Shown here in pieces: positions 1-11,800 of a stretch of DNA of 64,000 nucleotides. Where the stretch lies: contig NC_091135.1 of assembly GCF_041381155.1 (NCBI RefSeq), positions 46,117,086 to 46,181,085 on the forward strand, written 5' to 3'. How positions within the stretch are numbered: the stretch's first letter is position 1; every line of letters starts with the position of its first letter. A program made the position numbers and the translations under genes. This DNA is from Argopecten irradians. Its lineage: Eukaryota; Mollusca; Bivalvia; Pectinida; Pectinidae. Below the pieces are notes generated by a model. It searched no databases and had not been told where the DNA came from. It worked only from the letters and a program-made list of their open reading frames with translations.

Positions 1-1205
1 TACTAGACAATTGATGTCTTTTGTTCACGAAATATGAACAAACACCTAATTGGTCTACATACAAAGTCTCATTAAGCTTGGTGCATATTTACTCACATTA
101 CCGTGTTCACATGGTTCAATAACTTTATTGCAAATGGCATAATAACTCCGTAAATATATATAAAAAAAAAGAAGTCTGATCAAGATTATTTTCAAATTTG
201 TTCGAGATATTTCCAAATGTAAGTCTATATGCAAAGTTTCATTAAGCTCTGATCATAATTACTCATGTTCACAAAAATTCAATAATTGTAATCGAAAAGG
301 GCAATAACTCCGTAAGTTACAATTGAATCAAAACTGATTTTCAAACTCGTCAGAGATCATTCATAAAACTACGTATAAAACTACTACACGAAGCTGAGTG
401 CATATTTATTCAAGTTATCATGCTCACAAGATTCAATAATTACGATTGCAATGGGTTACAACTTCGTAAGTTACGATCTAATCACGTCGCTTATTTTCTC
501 AAGTTATCAAGCTCACAAGGTCGATAATAATTATTACTGCCAAGGGCAATAACGCCGTAACTTTTACTTTCATGCCGATTTTCGAACCTATCCAAGATCT
601 TTCCATGTGTTAGTTCTAAATACAAAGTTTTGTTAACCTCGGGCCATTTTTACTAAAGTTTATCACGTTCACAAGATCCCATAGTAAATTATTAGTGCAA
701 AGAGCAAATACTCAGTATATTACCGTCGAATTAAGCTGATTTTCAGACTCGTCCGAGATCTTTTGAATGTTGTATGGCTCAGCTCATTTTTACGAAAGTT
801 ATCGCGTTCACAAGGTCCAATAGTAATAATTAGTGCAAAGGGCAATAAAACTTTAAATTACCATTGAATCATGCTGATTTTCGAACATGTACGAGATCTT
901 TCAATATTAGTCTACTACCAAAGTTTCAGTGAGTTCCGTTCATATTTACTAAAGTTATCGCGTTCACACGGTCCAATTGTTATTGTTAGTGCAAAGGGCA
1001 ATAACTCCGTTATTTACCTTTGAATCAAGCCGATTTTCGTCCTCTTTCGAGATCTTTAGAATTTTAGTCTACATATAAATTTTCAATAAAGCTCGGTTAA
1101 TCCAGTTATCGTATTTACAAGGAAATGTTAACAGACGATGCACGACGCCGGACAAAAAAACTATCGCAATAGATCACCATGGCCTATGGTCAGGTGACCT
1201 AATAA
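1..1205. repeat. Degenerate tandem array, about 100-165-bp monomers
   Basis: Seven or so diverged units carry 'cgagatctttc', 'acaaagtttcattaagct', 'gttcacaaggtccaataat' and 'gggcaataactccgta'. The array starts at or before the window edge and ends with a non-repetitive tail (gacgatgcacgacgccgga ... ggtgacctaata). The same layout, array plus a 'gacg' end, recurs elsewhere in the window. No coding potential seen. Confidence 0.85.
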
Positions 1206-4200
1206 AAACTATGATATTATCTACCCAGCGTCTTAAAGTGTCTAAAAAGGAGTTATTGTCAATGAAAACGTTGGAGTGAAGAAAGTCGTTTCAACAGAAT
1301 AAAAAAATATTATAATTAAGTCTAAAATAGAATCCTCATGTCCTACATTTATAATTACTACCTCCAATATGCCAGAAGCGTTTTATGTTTAAGTGTCCTT
1401 TTCATTTACTACAGAATAAATCTGTTGACCTTAAAAAGATATATTACTATGCATGGAATCCTGAATAAAAAAAATCAGAACCTGTGGTTGAGTTTTTGAA
1501 CGTCCTATTTATAGCTAGGTTCATTTAAGGACGGCCCCTCGTGTATGTGATGTGTTATGTGGGAATGTAGGTATGTATTAGGAGGCTGCTTTTCGTCTCT
1601 GCTACAGTGAAATGTTGTCCTTATAGTGTTACTCAGTAAAGCAATTGAGTTTTCATAGCATACATTGATTGTATTTATGAAAAAAAAACCTTTTGAATAA
1701 TAAGTACATGTACATTGTAGTGAAAATAAAAGACGACTAGTTTCAATAAAGAGCTGAACATCGCATGGGCGTTATTTAAAATGATAAAAAAATCATGATG
1801 ATTGATGACAAACAGGAGGCAATAGAAATCTGTCCTTTTAGAGAGCATAGAAGCACACAGACTAAAATTCTGAGAAATGAACAAAACAAAAAACAGGTTA
1901 CACTATTCTACATAACCCAATTGCAGATGAAAATGCAAAATGCTGGCGTACTGCCAAGAAACGAATCCGATAAAAAGGATTACGAATGATTACAACAAAA
2001 GACACGAATTTCTAAGAGTAGGATATCATATACAAAAGCATTAGTCCGTGCATAATTAGAATTACACAATAAAGATCCATGGATAAGCGTGAAAATATCT
2101 GCCGCTGTTAGGATTGCTCGACTTCTTAAGTGCTTTATTGAGATCGTTTATTGAATGTAAATAATATTTCTTTTATGTCCTTTTATATTTTTTGCAGGAA
2201 TCAGTTTGTTTGGTTTGATTAATTAACGTCCTTTTAATAGCCAATGTCATGTATTATAGGACGGCCTCTCAGGTATGCGGAGTTTGGCGTGTGTAGTGCG
2301 AGGTGAGAGTTTTGGGAAACTGGTATGTTCGTGTTGTGTCTTCTTGTATAGTGAAACTATAGTGAAACGTATATGGTACTATATCATATAAATTTCGTAT
2401 TGTGTTCTCTTATGATAGCGAGTATATTTAAAGTGTTATCTCATAGAACCGTGCCAAAGACACTGAACAGCACACACCGCTTGGTGACAATGTACTGATT
2501 AAAACGTATTTCTAAATGAATAATAGAAACTCCTTTTTAGAAATACAGATAGATCGTGTGAACAGGATACGAAAAGGTATCCTTTGGATGGAGATACTTA
2601 AAATTGCACCATGAATTTCATTATGATCATCTTTTTAGCGCCAGAATCTAAAACGAATGAATTTAAAACATTTTGCCGATATCTAAAAGTGTGAAGAAAG
2701 TTAAAAAAAAATAAAGCATATGATTCTTAAAAATTACAAGTAAAAATAACATAATGATAAAAAAGAAATATATTTAAGATAAGTGTGTATCGTTTGTTAG
2801 ATTGTCTTTTAACGGTTTTGAAAAACAACTTTTTTATACACAATTGGTGATTTAGACTACAGTGTACACGGGCAAATCATTAAATTTAAATGCCCCTTTT
2901 ATAACGTTTCGTATCAAACATCTCCAAACACAGAGAAGAATATCGGAATAATATTTTATATTAATAATAATTTATGTAAAAAAATCTGTAAAAAATATCA
3001 CTAGTTAATAGCCTATTTTTGAACTCTTTAATTTTTAAAGTACAGTCACAGTGACGTATTCTGAACAAACATCGTTTTGGCAATATGCATAATAGTGTCA
3101 TAATACTAGCTTATTATCAAATTTAATTTGTTTATTTTTTTAACAAATTGTTATTCGTAAAAAATGCGGATTTTTCATGGCTATTATTTCCTTTTCCAAA
3201 CTTGCTCAGTCATTTTTCAATAATATTTGTTAGGTTCAAAAATCCATTGATTATAAATACAATCACACTCCTTCAGAATTTCTGCTTTTGGGGCTCTTTG
3301 AATACTCCCACAGTAGCACAAGCGTCAAAATAACACTTAAGAATTTTCATCTCTTTCATTAAGGATTCCATCTCTTTTATTAAATTTTTTCTTCTTCTCG
3401 ATATTGAAAAGCGTATATTTACAAGGCAGGGTGACAATTACAACTCATTGTTATACAGTGTCCGGAACATATCTAACTGTCTAGTGTATTTGACATTTTT
3501 AGATTACTATTGTTCATATAACATAAGTGAAGGACTATTAACTGTCAGTAATTATATGTATGTATTATACTCCGGGATTTAACCATTTCATCGGTAGAAA
3601 GACTTTCATTTACACGTCTACGGGTATGAAAGAAATATAGAAAGACCATTATATTCAACAGCTCCACATTTCAAATTACAACACAACACAATCATACGTC
3701 AAGCTGGATAGTCTCTGTTGATCAATGTGATTTTCAATGGGGTTGGTTTAGTCAACTGAACACAGGAACTTTAACATTTATATATTATTGTGCTTTATGA
3801 TATCGATTTATTTGAATCATATTTGTTCCAGAAACAAAAGAGACATCTTGCCTTGGTATTCCGTATGTTCTATTACCAAGTTTACTTATCAAAGTAAGCT
3901 ATATTTAATGAGCATTGTGTGATTCTAACTCATATATCTAATTACAGCCTACCGTAATCTTCAGTGACCTGGTAATCCATTGGAGTAACAAAAACCATTG
4001 TAAAATATTTATACTAATCGAATTCTATCAGTGAGAGTAGGTTAAAAAAACAATCGGCTAAATAACACATAACTTCACGTATACTTGATATTGTTGTAAA
4101 ACCCTCGGCAAGCCTCTACTGGAACAGGTCCCAAATTTAGTCGCCTGTTTGAATATATTACAGTTACAATAACTCACTTATCCTCTGACTAGTCTTTCAG

Positions 4201-5724
4201 AGGAGCGAGCGCAAAACTCGATTCCAAACGTTTTAAAAAACCAGTATTCATATCGTACATGATACCATGTATTGACATAGTTAATTGAAAATCTGGAAAA
4301 GTACACGAACTTAACACAGGGTCTGATACAATATAGCCAATTGTTAGGTATATCCGTAGGTTTATAGAGTAATCTCAGATGTTAGGAATGCGTGTCTCTG
4401 TCATAAGATATATGTAAATCCTTGCGCGAATAAATTCACATTATCATTATTTACAATACGATCTTCTTACACCATTATAAAATTATTATTGTAGGTCTAA
4501 ATGGTCATTCATTGAATAGAATTTTGTTTGCATGAACTTTCGGGATAATCATTATCATTAATTACCTGTTGGTGCAATCGTCGGTGACTAATAATATCTG
4601 CCTGTCTGTTGGTTTTCAGACGATAACTTGGGAATGGATTGATGGATTTTCATGAAACTTTATACAATGGTAGGACGTTTGTGTCGAAATGTCAACTACA
4701 AACTATTACTAAATTATTTTATGATCATCGTTCGTTTTGTAATAGACATGTGCATCAGATAATATGTTCATTTTGTAAAGAAACTGCATATCTTATATGA
4801 AACTGAAGTGTCTTTGATTCGTTCCTTATGGTGTTATAATGCCATGATAGAAGATAAAAATGATGATCGAGGTCAGTTTTCTATTTTACCGGGGCAAAGA
4901 CAAAAACAGATCAAGACAACAGGAAATGGTCTGAAAACCAGTCAACAAAGCACGCAGAGATCGCCTCTAAGGTCCTCGACAAAGTTTAGGTAACCTGCGA
5001 GGGGCGCCTGGGGATCAACACATTTTAAGGGATAGGAAGGATAAGAAAGGAAAGAGAAATTGTGCAAGGAGAAATCCGACGAGAAAATGAGAAACTGGGT
5101 CACATGACCAGACATGACCAGGTTTTTCTGAAATATGTAGATATTCTTAAATTTGAAAGAATGGAAAGGTCACCAGGAAATGACAAACGATCACCAAGCA
5201 CGTTTGTGGAAAAAGAAAGCGGAAAAGGTTTAACCATATAGGTATGAGGAGTGCAATGTATAGCGCATATATGTTTGTACTTAATGCAAAATAAATCAAT
5301 GAAAATGTGTTATACAAGTATATGTATATATATGTATAAAAATACAAAACATAACTACTAATTCATATCTTATTTTACTGCTAAAACTAACATGTAAATT
5401 TGGCACATGATATATCAGATCAGCAAATATGCCGTTACAGATCAATATCATTTGACGCATATATCACGGCTTAATATGGAGCTAATATTATTGACAGCAT
5501 GATGAGTGGAACCTTTACAAAGCCATTGTTATTTTCCCCACCTGTCTTGATTAATCAAGCATGTTGTACGTAAGCAGATTGTTGGTTTAGGATATACGTC
5601 AGTTGGAGGTGACAGCATGCTGGTGTAGGTCTGTCTGCCTGTCTGACACATTTAATTATTTACGTAAATCACAAAATGAAGCTCATCTACGCGTTATTCA
5701 CAAACACGTGAAGTGGCAATGACG
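1206..5724. other. 3' flank of P450-A; no gene seen
   Basis: AT-rich unique-looking sequence. Two decayed R1 retroposon fragments in antisense are visible at about 1485-1645 and 2205-2480 (tails of the 'aacgtcc...aaggacggcc' type). Short open frames here show no family resemblance. Confidence 0.6.
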
Positions 5725-5847
5725 TCAAGTAACAATGCGTTTCTCTAGCAGGAACGTGGTCTTGTTCAGAGGTGTGGCAAAGGTACAATATCTATAGGGA
5801 ATATCCTCTACACCGGGAGGCAACGATAATCGATACGTCGTTATCAT
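5725..5847 (-). CDS. P450-A exon 9 (C-terminus)
   Basis: 123 nt ending in TGA. It encodes [20 protein letters not shown] then [20 protein letters not shown], the C-terminal beta-sheet, aligned with P450-B exon 9 (TLPKG...STFATP) and P450-C (SLPRD...VFATP). The acceptor is tatttgacag. Confidence 0.9.
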   Translation of the reverse strand: MITTYRLSLPPGVEDIPYRYCTFATPLNKTTFLLEKRIVT

Positions 5848-8800
5848 CTGTCAAATAATCAACAATATCATCTATTATGAAATGGTACAAAGTCATTTTA
5901 TCTGCATATATATAAAGGTTACACAACGAATGGTTGTCGGATATGCACACACTGCCTTCCAAAAGCTGTGACACACATGCATTTACAAATATACAGAAAT
6001 ATGTAATCTTTTTGTAATACAGGCATCATTATAAATTTTTTAAACTTATTTATCCTCAATTACTAACTAATTGTTTTTCGAGAGTTTCCTCGGAGATAAA
6101 TTGTAAGCAAATTTTAACATATGTAACAGAACTTTCGGATCTCAGTGTATCTAAGTTATTTATTCTAGTCATTGTGTAAGTTACAAAAGATACAGGCTTT
6201 TATAAAATAGCTAACGAGATTGAAGTAAATTCTAAATCCAATAACCTAGTAAAAATCAGTATCCAAAGTCTACACTAAGAAAAGTGTGATACAACCTAAA
6301 CTTACAACTAAACACCACACAATGAACATACATTTGCGACTAGTTCATCATTGACGAAAAATTTAGCAAATCTTTTGCCGGTAATAACGACAAACCTAAA
6401 TCATTTATTCACAAGCTCACCTTCGTTGTACATATATAGATTTCTTGTTCCGCAAATCTCTGACCAATACATTTACGTGGGCCGAATCCGAACGGCAGGT
6501 GAGCAAATGGGTTCATGTCTGTCCTGGTATCTCCGCGAATCCAACGTTCGGGGATAAACTGGTCCTGTTGATAGAAGTAATCCTCATCGCGACATACGAC
6601 GCCGTTACAAAGGACAAGCAAAGTCTGTAAACGTGAATAAGGCGTGTTATCTACCCTAATTTTATATACATTTAAATGAACTATTGTCTTCAGTAGATAA
6701 TACGCTTGGTCCTTCGTATCAAATGATTTTCCGTTCTTAGTAAGGAAACCAGTAGTTTGGTGCGGTTAAATATTCGATGACATTCCTACACTCAGTGTTG
6801 CATAACCTACAGGCCCGGTCCCACTAAATAGCGGATTGATTACGGATCAATTTAGTTTACAAATTTTGGCCGTTCGTTGTCATCCGCAACAAAATTGGCT
6901 AAAAATAACAAATTTTCAAGTATAAATTACGGAAATGTAAATATCATTCTGTGAATTTATTACGAACAAATGCGGATATTTCACGAATAAAAACGAATAC
7001 GATAACTTGTTTGTTTGTTCGATTAATTAACGTCCTATTAACAACTATGGTCATGCAAGGACGGCCTCTAATGCATGCAGTGCAATGCGTGTATGCTGTG
7101 AGAGGTGCGTGTCCTGGGCGACTGCGGTATACTCATGCTGTGTCTTCTGGTATAGTGGAACTGTTGCCCTTTTTATAGTGCTATATCACTGAAGCATGCC
7201 GCCGAAGACACCAAGCAACACACCACACACGGTCACATTACACGAATACGATAACGGATGCTCTCCCGTGAAGGGTACAATCGGTAAGATTATCCAACAA
7301 TTTGTTTGTTTGATTAATTAACGTCCTATTAACAGCTATGGTCAAGTAAGGACGGCCTCCCATGCATGCGGTGGGTTGCTTGTATGTTGTGCGAGGTGCT
7401 TGTTTTAGGAGACTGGTATATTCGTGTTGTGTCTTCTTGTATTTCATTTCAACAAATTTTATTGCAAAAAAATATGCAAATGGATTTGGCAACAGGCAAA
7501 GCCTATATTAGCCATATCCAATATATCCATCTCTTCTTGTATAGTGGAACTGTTGCCCTTTTTATAGCGCTATATCAGTGAAGCATGCCGCTGAAGACAT
7601 CTAGCAGCACACCCCACCCGGTCACATTATTCTGACAACGGGCGAACAAGCAAGTCGTCCAACTCCCTGTATGCTGAGCGCCAAGTAGGAGCAGAAACTA
7701 CCACTTTATAGACTTTTTTGTGTCTCGGCCAGGGGACAGAAGCCAGAGCCTTCCTCACAGGGGCAAACGCTCAACTCAAGGCCAAAAGTGAGGCGGTGCC
7801 AAGGGAAGCATTAGGAAGGATAAAGTCAGTTAGGAAGGAGAGAAAAGATAAGATCCTAAATTTTGTCGCCTTTTACGATCATGCAATATGGGCAGCAGGT
7901 ACAATTCTAACGCCCTACCTGCAGGGCATGCGGATACGTAACAAACAATTACGAATATATAATGCATATATTGAGGAAACAGATCGGATGTATTGCGAGT
8001 GTTACGGAAATATTACGAATCTATTAATAATGCATTGCGCAGATGTAGCGGAAAGAACGGTTGTATTGCGCATGTTCGGCATCTGAATTACGGTAGAAAA
8101 AGAAGCGCGCACGGGTCTTTCGATATCGCTTTTCACAACAACACGACTGCAACAAAGATAAACAAGCTGCAACTTTCATCCTACATCCTCCAGATACAAA
8201 AAGGTCCAGTTTGCTTCAAATTCATATCAAAGCAAAAAACTTTTTCTTTTCTGTCTTTGAATTAATTTCATGACTTGAACAATTTGATTGATATGTTGTT
8301 GAATACCATTGTTATGCTGCATTGGTATTATTGCCGAGGACCCTTTATTACACCTGTACTTCTCGACGGACGGGAAATAATAGATAAATATGTCGATTTT
8401 TGCCATTTTATACAGTAGTTTTGGTTTACGCAACACGTTTATTATACACTCGCAAATTATTCTCAAATCAAATGCAAAACAGACGCAAATACAATTAAAC
8501 GCTGCAGATTACTTTTGTTCTCAATATATTACGAATAAAAGCGGATTTTCTCAACGTAGCGATAGATACGCTATAGTTATTCGTTTGGAACGGAAACACA
8601 CGCCCATCAAATAAATCAACAGCAACTGTGCTTAAAAAATCATATATATTCATTGGTATTCTATTTGATGTCTAGCATTTTATTGCAGTCCAATTGCATA
8701 TACACTATAACGAATCTTCATTCAGCTAACTAAGGTAATCTGTTTGGTTTCTTAATAAGCATATTTCCAGGATGGCAGACAAAATGGCCAACAGAATGGC

Positions 8801-11800
8801 ACTTGTTTCATTGATATCGAATAAAACTTTTGCATTTACCAATTGATAATTCTAAAATATGATACGTACTTCCCGTGGCAAATGTATTTGACAAATTGGT
8901 TCTTTTCTTTTCTGACTACCTTTTCCAAATTGAGCGACTGATTGTCTACCTTGTGATATACTGCCAGAAATGATGAACATTGCAAGGAAAGTGTGGCAGT
9001 TTCGTTTCACATAATTAGGATACTTGTAGTGTTATTTTCTTTTGACATGAAGTGTTCTTTGACGCTTAAGGGCGATGAACAAACCATTGGCTAGCTGATT
9101 GTTTTAGATGAATATTTATTCTTCACTTCGGGTTTCACGATGGCTGAAAAAATGGTTATTTTTCAGGTGAATGATTTTCCGCAATCAAAATTTTGTGCAG
9201 TTCAAAAATCCTTGGAACGGAAAAACACGCCAATGCGGATAATTACGGACGTATAGTATGCGGATGTTAGTGGACAGATACAAGTACGATTTACGAATAT
9301 TGCGTATGTTCAGCGAATATCAGCCAATTTTTTGCGCGCAATGCATTCGCATATCTTCCTAAACGCCAGTGAGACCGGGCCTTAAAATCACGGCTTTACC
9401 TTTAGTGTCTTTTTCTCGTGTTTTAAGAGAAAGGAAAAAATGAAGAAAAAAAGTGAAAAATTATGTTATTTAAGTTGTTAGAATTTAAGATTTGCTGCAC
9501 GTTTTAGAAATTATTGAGAATATATTTTTATATATAATCATTCATACATGTACATTGTGCACATATAATTAACATGCCGTCCTAAAATGACACTGGCCGT
9601 TACATGAATTCTGTCATCACTTGCTCCAAGACTTTGTATTTATCCATATTTGACAAAGACGTGTTTGATTTATATCTTCTATAAGTATAGATCGCACAGC
9701 CTCATGAGCATTTGTTCGGTTTCTTGGCAAACACGTTTGCTCATTCAACGACGTATTATAGATTTGTGTTGAAACTTAGACTTGTAATTTATCTTTAATT
9801 TATCATGAATTCTTTAAGACTAAATTATGTAACCCAGGAAACGTCATTAACATTTAATATGCATATTTTTTATAATAACCTACTGATTTCGGCACCGTGT
9901 AACCCTTCAGAATAATGTCTCGATCCAGTATTCGTGCTGTCCCGCCACAGATAGGAAACACCAACCTTAAAAATACAATAGCATATGAGTCACAACCATA
10001 TTTTAACACACTACACCTATTTGAACTTGTCATAAATCTTAGTCATGTCGCAAAACAAAAAGGAGGAGTGTCATAATGGGCTCTCTGGTGGCAATGACCG
10101 ATAAGCATTATTTTTTGTTCCCAGATACGTGAGGGTTAGTGCATCATTAAGGTCAAGTCGCAGTTATCCATTAGAGGGGGGGGGGGGTATCATGAATTGA
10201 ATTATTATACATTGATATGTTGAAAATTGGAAAATATTACTTATTGTCAAAATATAGGTCACAGTGACTTATTTTTTAAAATGCCAATTATACAATGATA
10301 AAGTTCATCTTGTGCCATAACATACCAGAGAAAAATGTCATATAATATATTATATTGCATTGAGCAATACATTTGCATAATATAAACTTAGACATATTAT
10401 GGATTGGATGGAATTGGGGAGAAGGAGCAGGGTTGAGGGTTGTTTTGTTTTTTAATCTTTTAAACGCCAATAAAATAAATGTTATGCTATGATCTGATAT
10501 AAGATAAACTGGCTCAAAAAAACCAAATGTTACTATTTTATGGATCATATTTGAGAGAATGTAATTATGTATAATAAAATTCAGATTTGAAACATTTATA
10601 AAATTATTATTGCATTTCAAAAATTTATAGCAAAGGTTTCGAGCTAGTTTATGACACTCTGAACACAATCAAAAACATTTATTGGTGAAGTTTACCCCCC
10701 CTCCCAAATCCCATCCCATTTTTGCCTATGTTTATAATATGCAAAAATATTGCTCAGTGTATATATAATATGATATATGACATTTTTCTCCGGGTAGATG
10801 TAAACAAAAAATAATACTAAGGCCACTATAGCGCCAACATTGACACTCCAAATGAGCCACAAAGATCACAGAATACAGGTTTTAAACAGCTCGGTTATGT
10901 CCCAGAGCAAACTTTGTAAACTTTTACCTCACAAAGTTCACAGAATATGGGTTAAACAGCTTTTTATCTTACGTATTGCGTTGAAAGCTAGGTCAGGGCA
11001 GAGATTATAAAAGATTTGCACAGTCATGATGCATGTATAATTTATCATCCAAATACGATCTAGACATTAAAGCTGAGGTTACTATACACTCAAACGGGTT
11101 AATTACAAAGACTTTTGATAAATTTATCAAAATCATCAAGCTTTCATGAATTACGCTGTGAAATAAAATCAAATGGACAGACAAACCTATATGACGCCTT
11201 TTAAACGTTATCTTGAAGACAACCATTAGCACTGTAAAATAGTTTTTTCTTTCTCTCCTTCTGTATGTTTAAATAGAAACAAATCCGCAGGAATCATTAA
11301 CACTTACTTATAAGACTGTAAAAATGCTATATGAAATTGTAGACCACTATTTGGCTTCAAGATCTGAACGTATGTACTCATTTAACTGCACTGTAGATGT
11401 TAACATAATGATTTTAGGCAGTACTGCCAAAAGTCATTTCCAGCTCTTATTTGTATTGATTGGAAGTAGTGTAGATCTAATTTTCAGAATGTTGGTAACC
11501 TTTCTTGGTGAATAACATATCAAAAGCTCTTTTTGACTTGTGATCATGAAAAACACGGTATTTTAACATTACTAGTCTTAAAAGTTATATTTGTGTTAAA
11601 ATTGCAATTAGGTATCGCTATATCGACGTCGTTCCAATAGTATACTGTAACTCAATATACCTTTGGGTGATCAAACTACACACTTTATAAATATCTACGT
11701 AAAGTAAAGTGTTTTGCTTGGAATTCTTTACGGGACTGAATACCAGAGTTCAAGGCTGTGGTTTGTGAGATTACAAAATTGCATTTCTTTGCGATAACAT

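Larger units (their letters stand above)
6811..9382. mobile_element. Putative non-autonomous DNA transposon with 15-bp terminal inverted repeats
   Basis: The left end AGGCCCGGTCCCACT and right end AGTGAGACCGGGCCT are inverted repeats with one mismatch. Similar 'aaaattggct' sequence recurs inward from both ends. It lies inside intron 7 of P450-A and has itself received two R1 insertions (7017-7241, 7301-7927). No transposase frame is visible, and no convincing target-site duplication was found, so the superfamily is not assigned. Confidence 0.6.

Noticed and set aside
6351..6630. Plus-strand open frames over the P450-A haem exon
   Set aside because: They are shadows of exon 8, whose minus-strand translation has PERW and the haem motif with proper splice sites.
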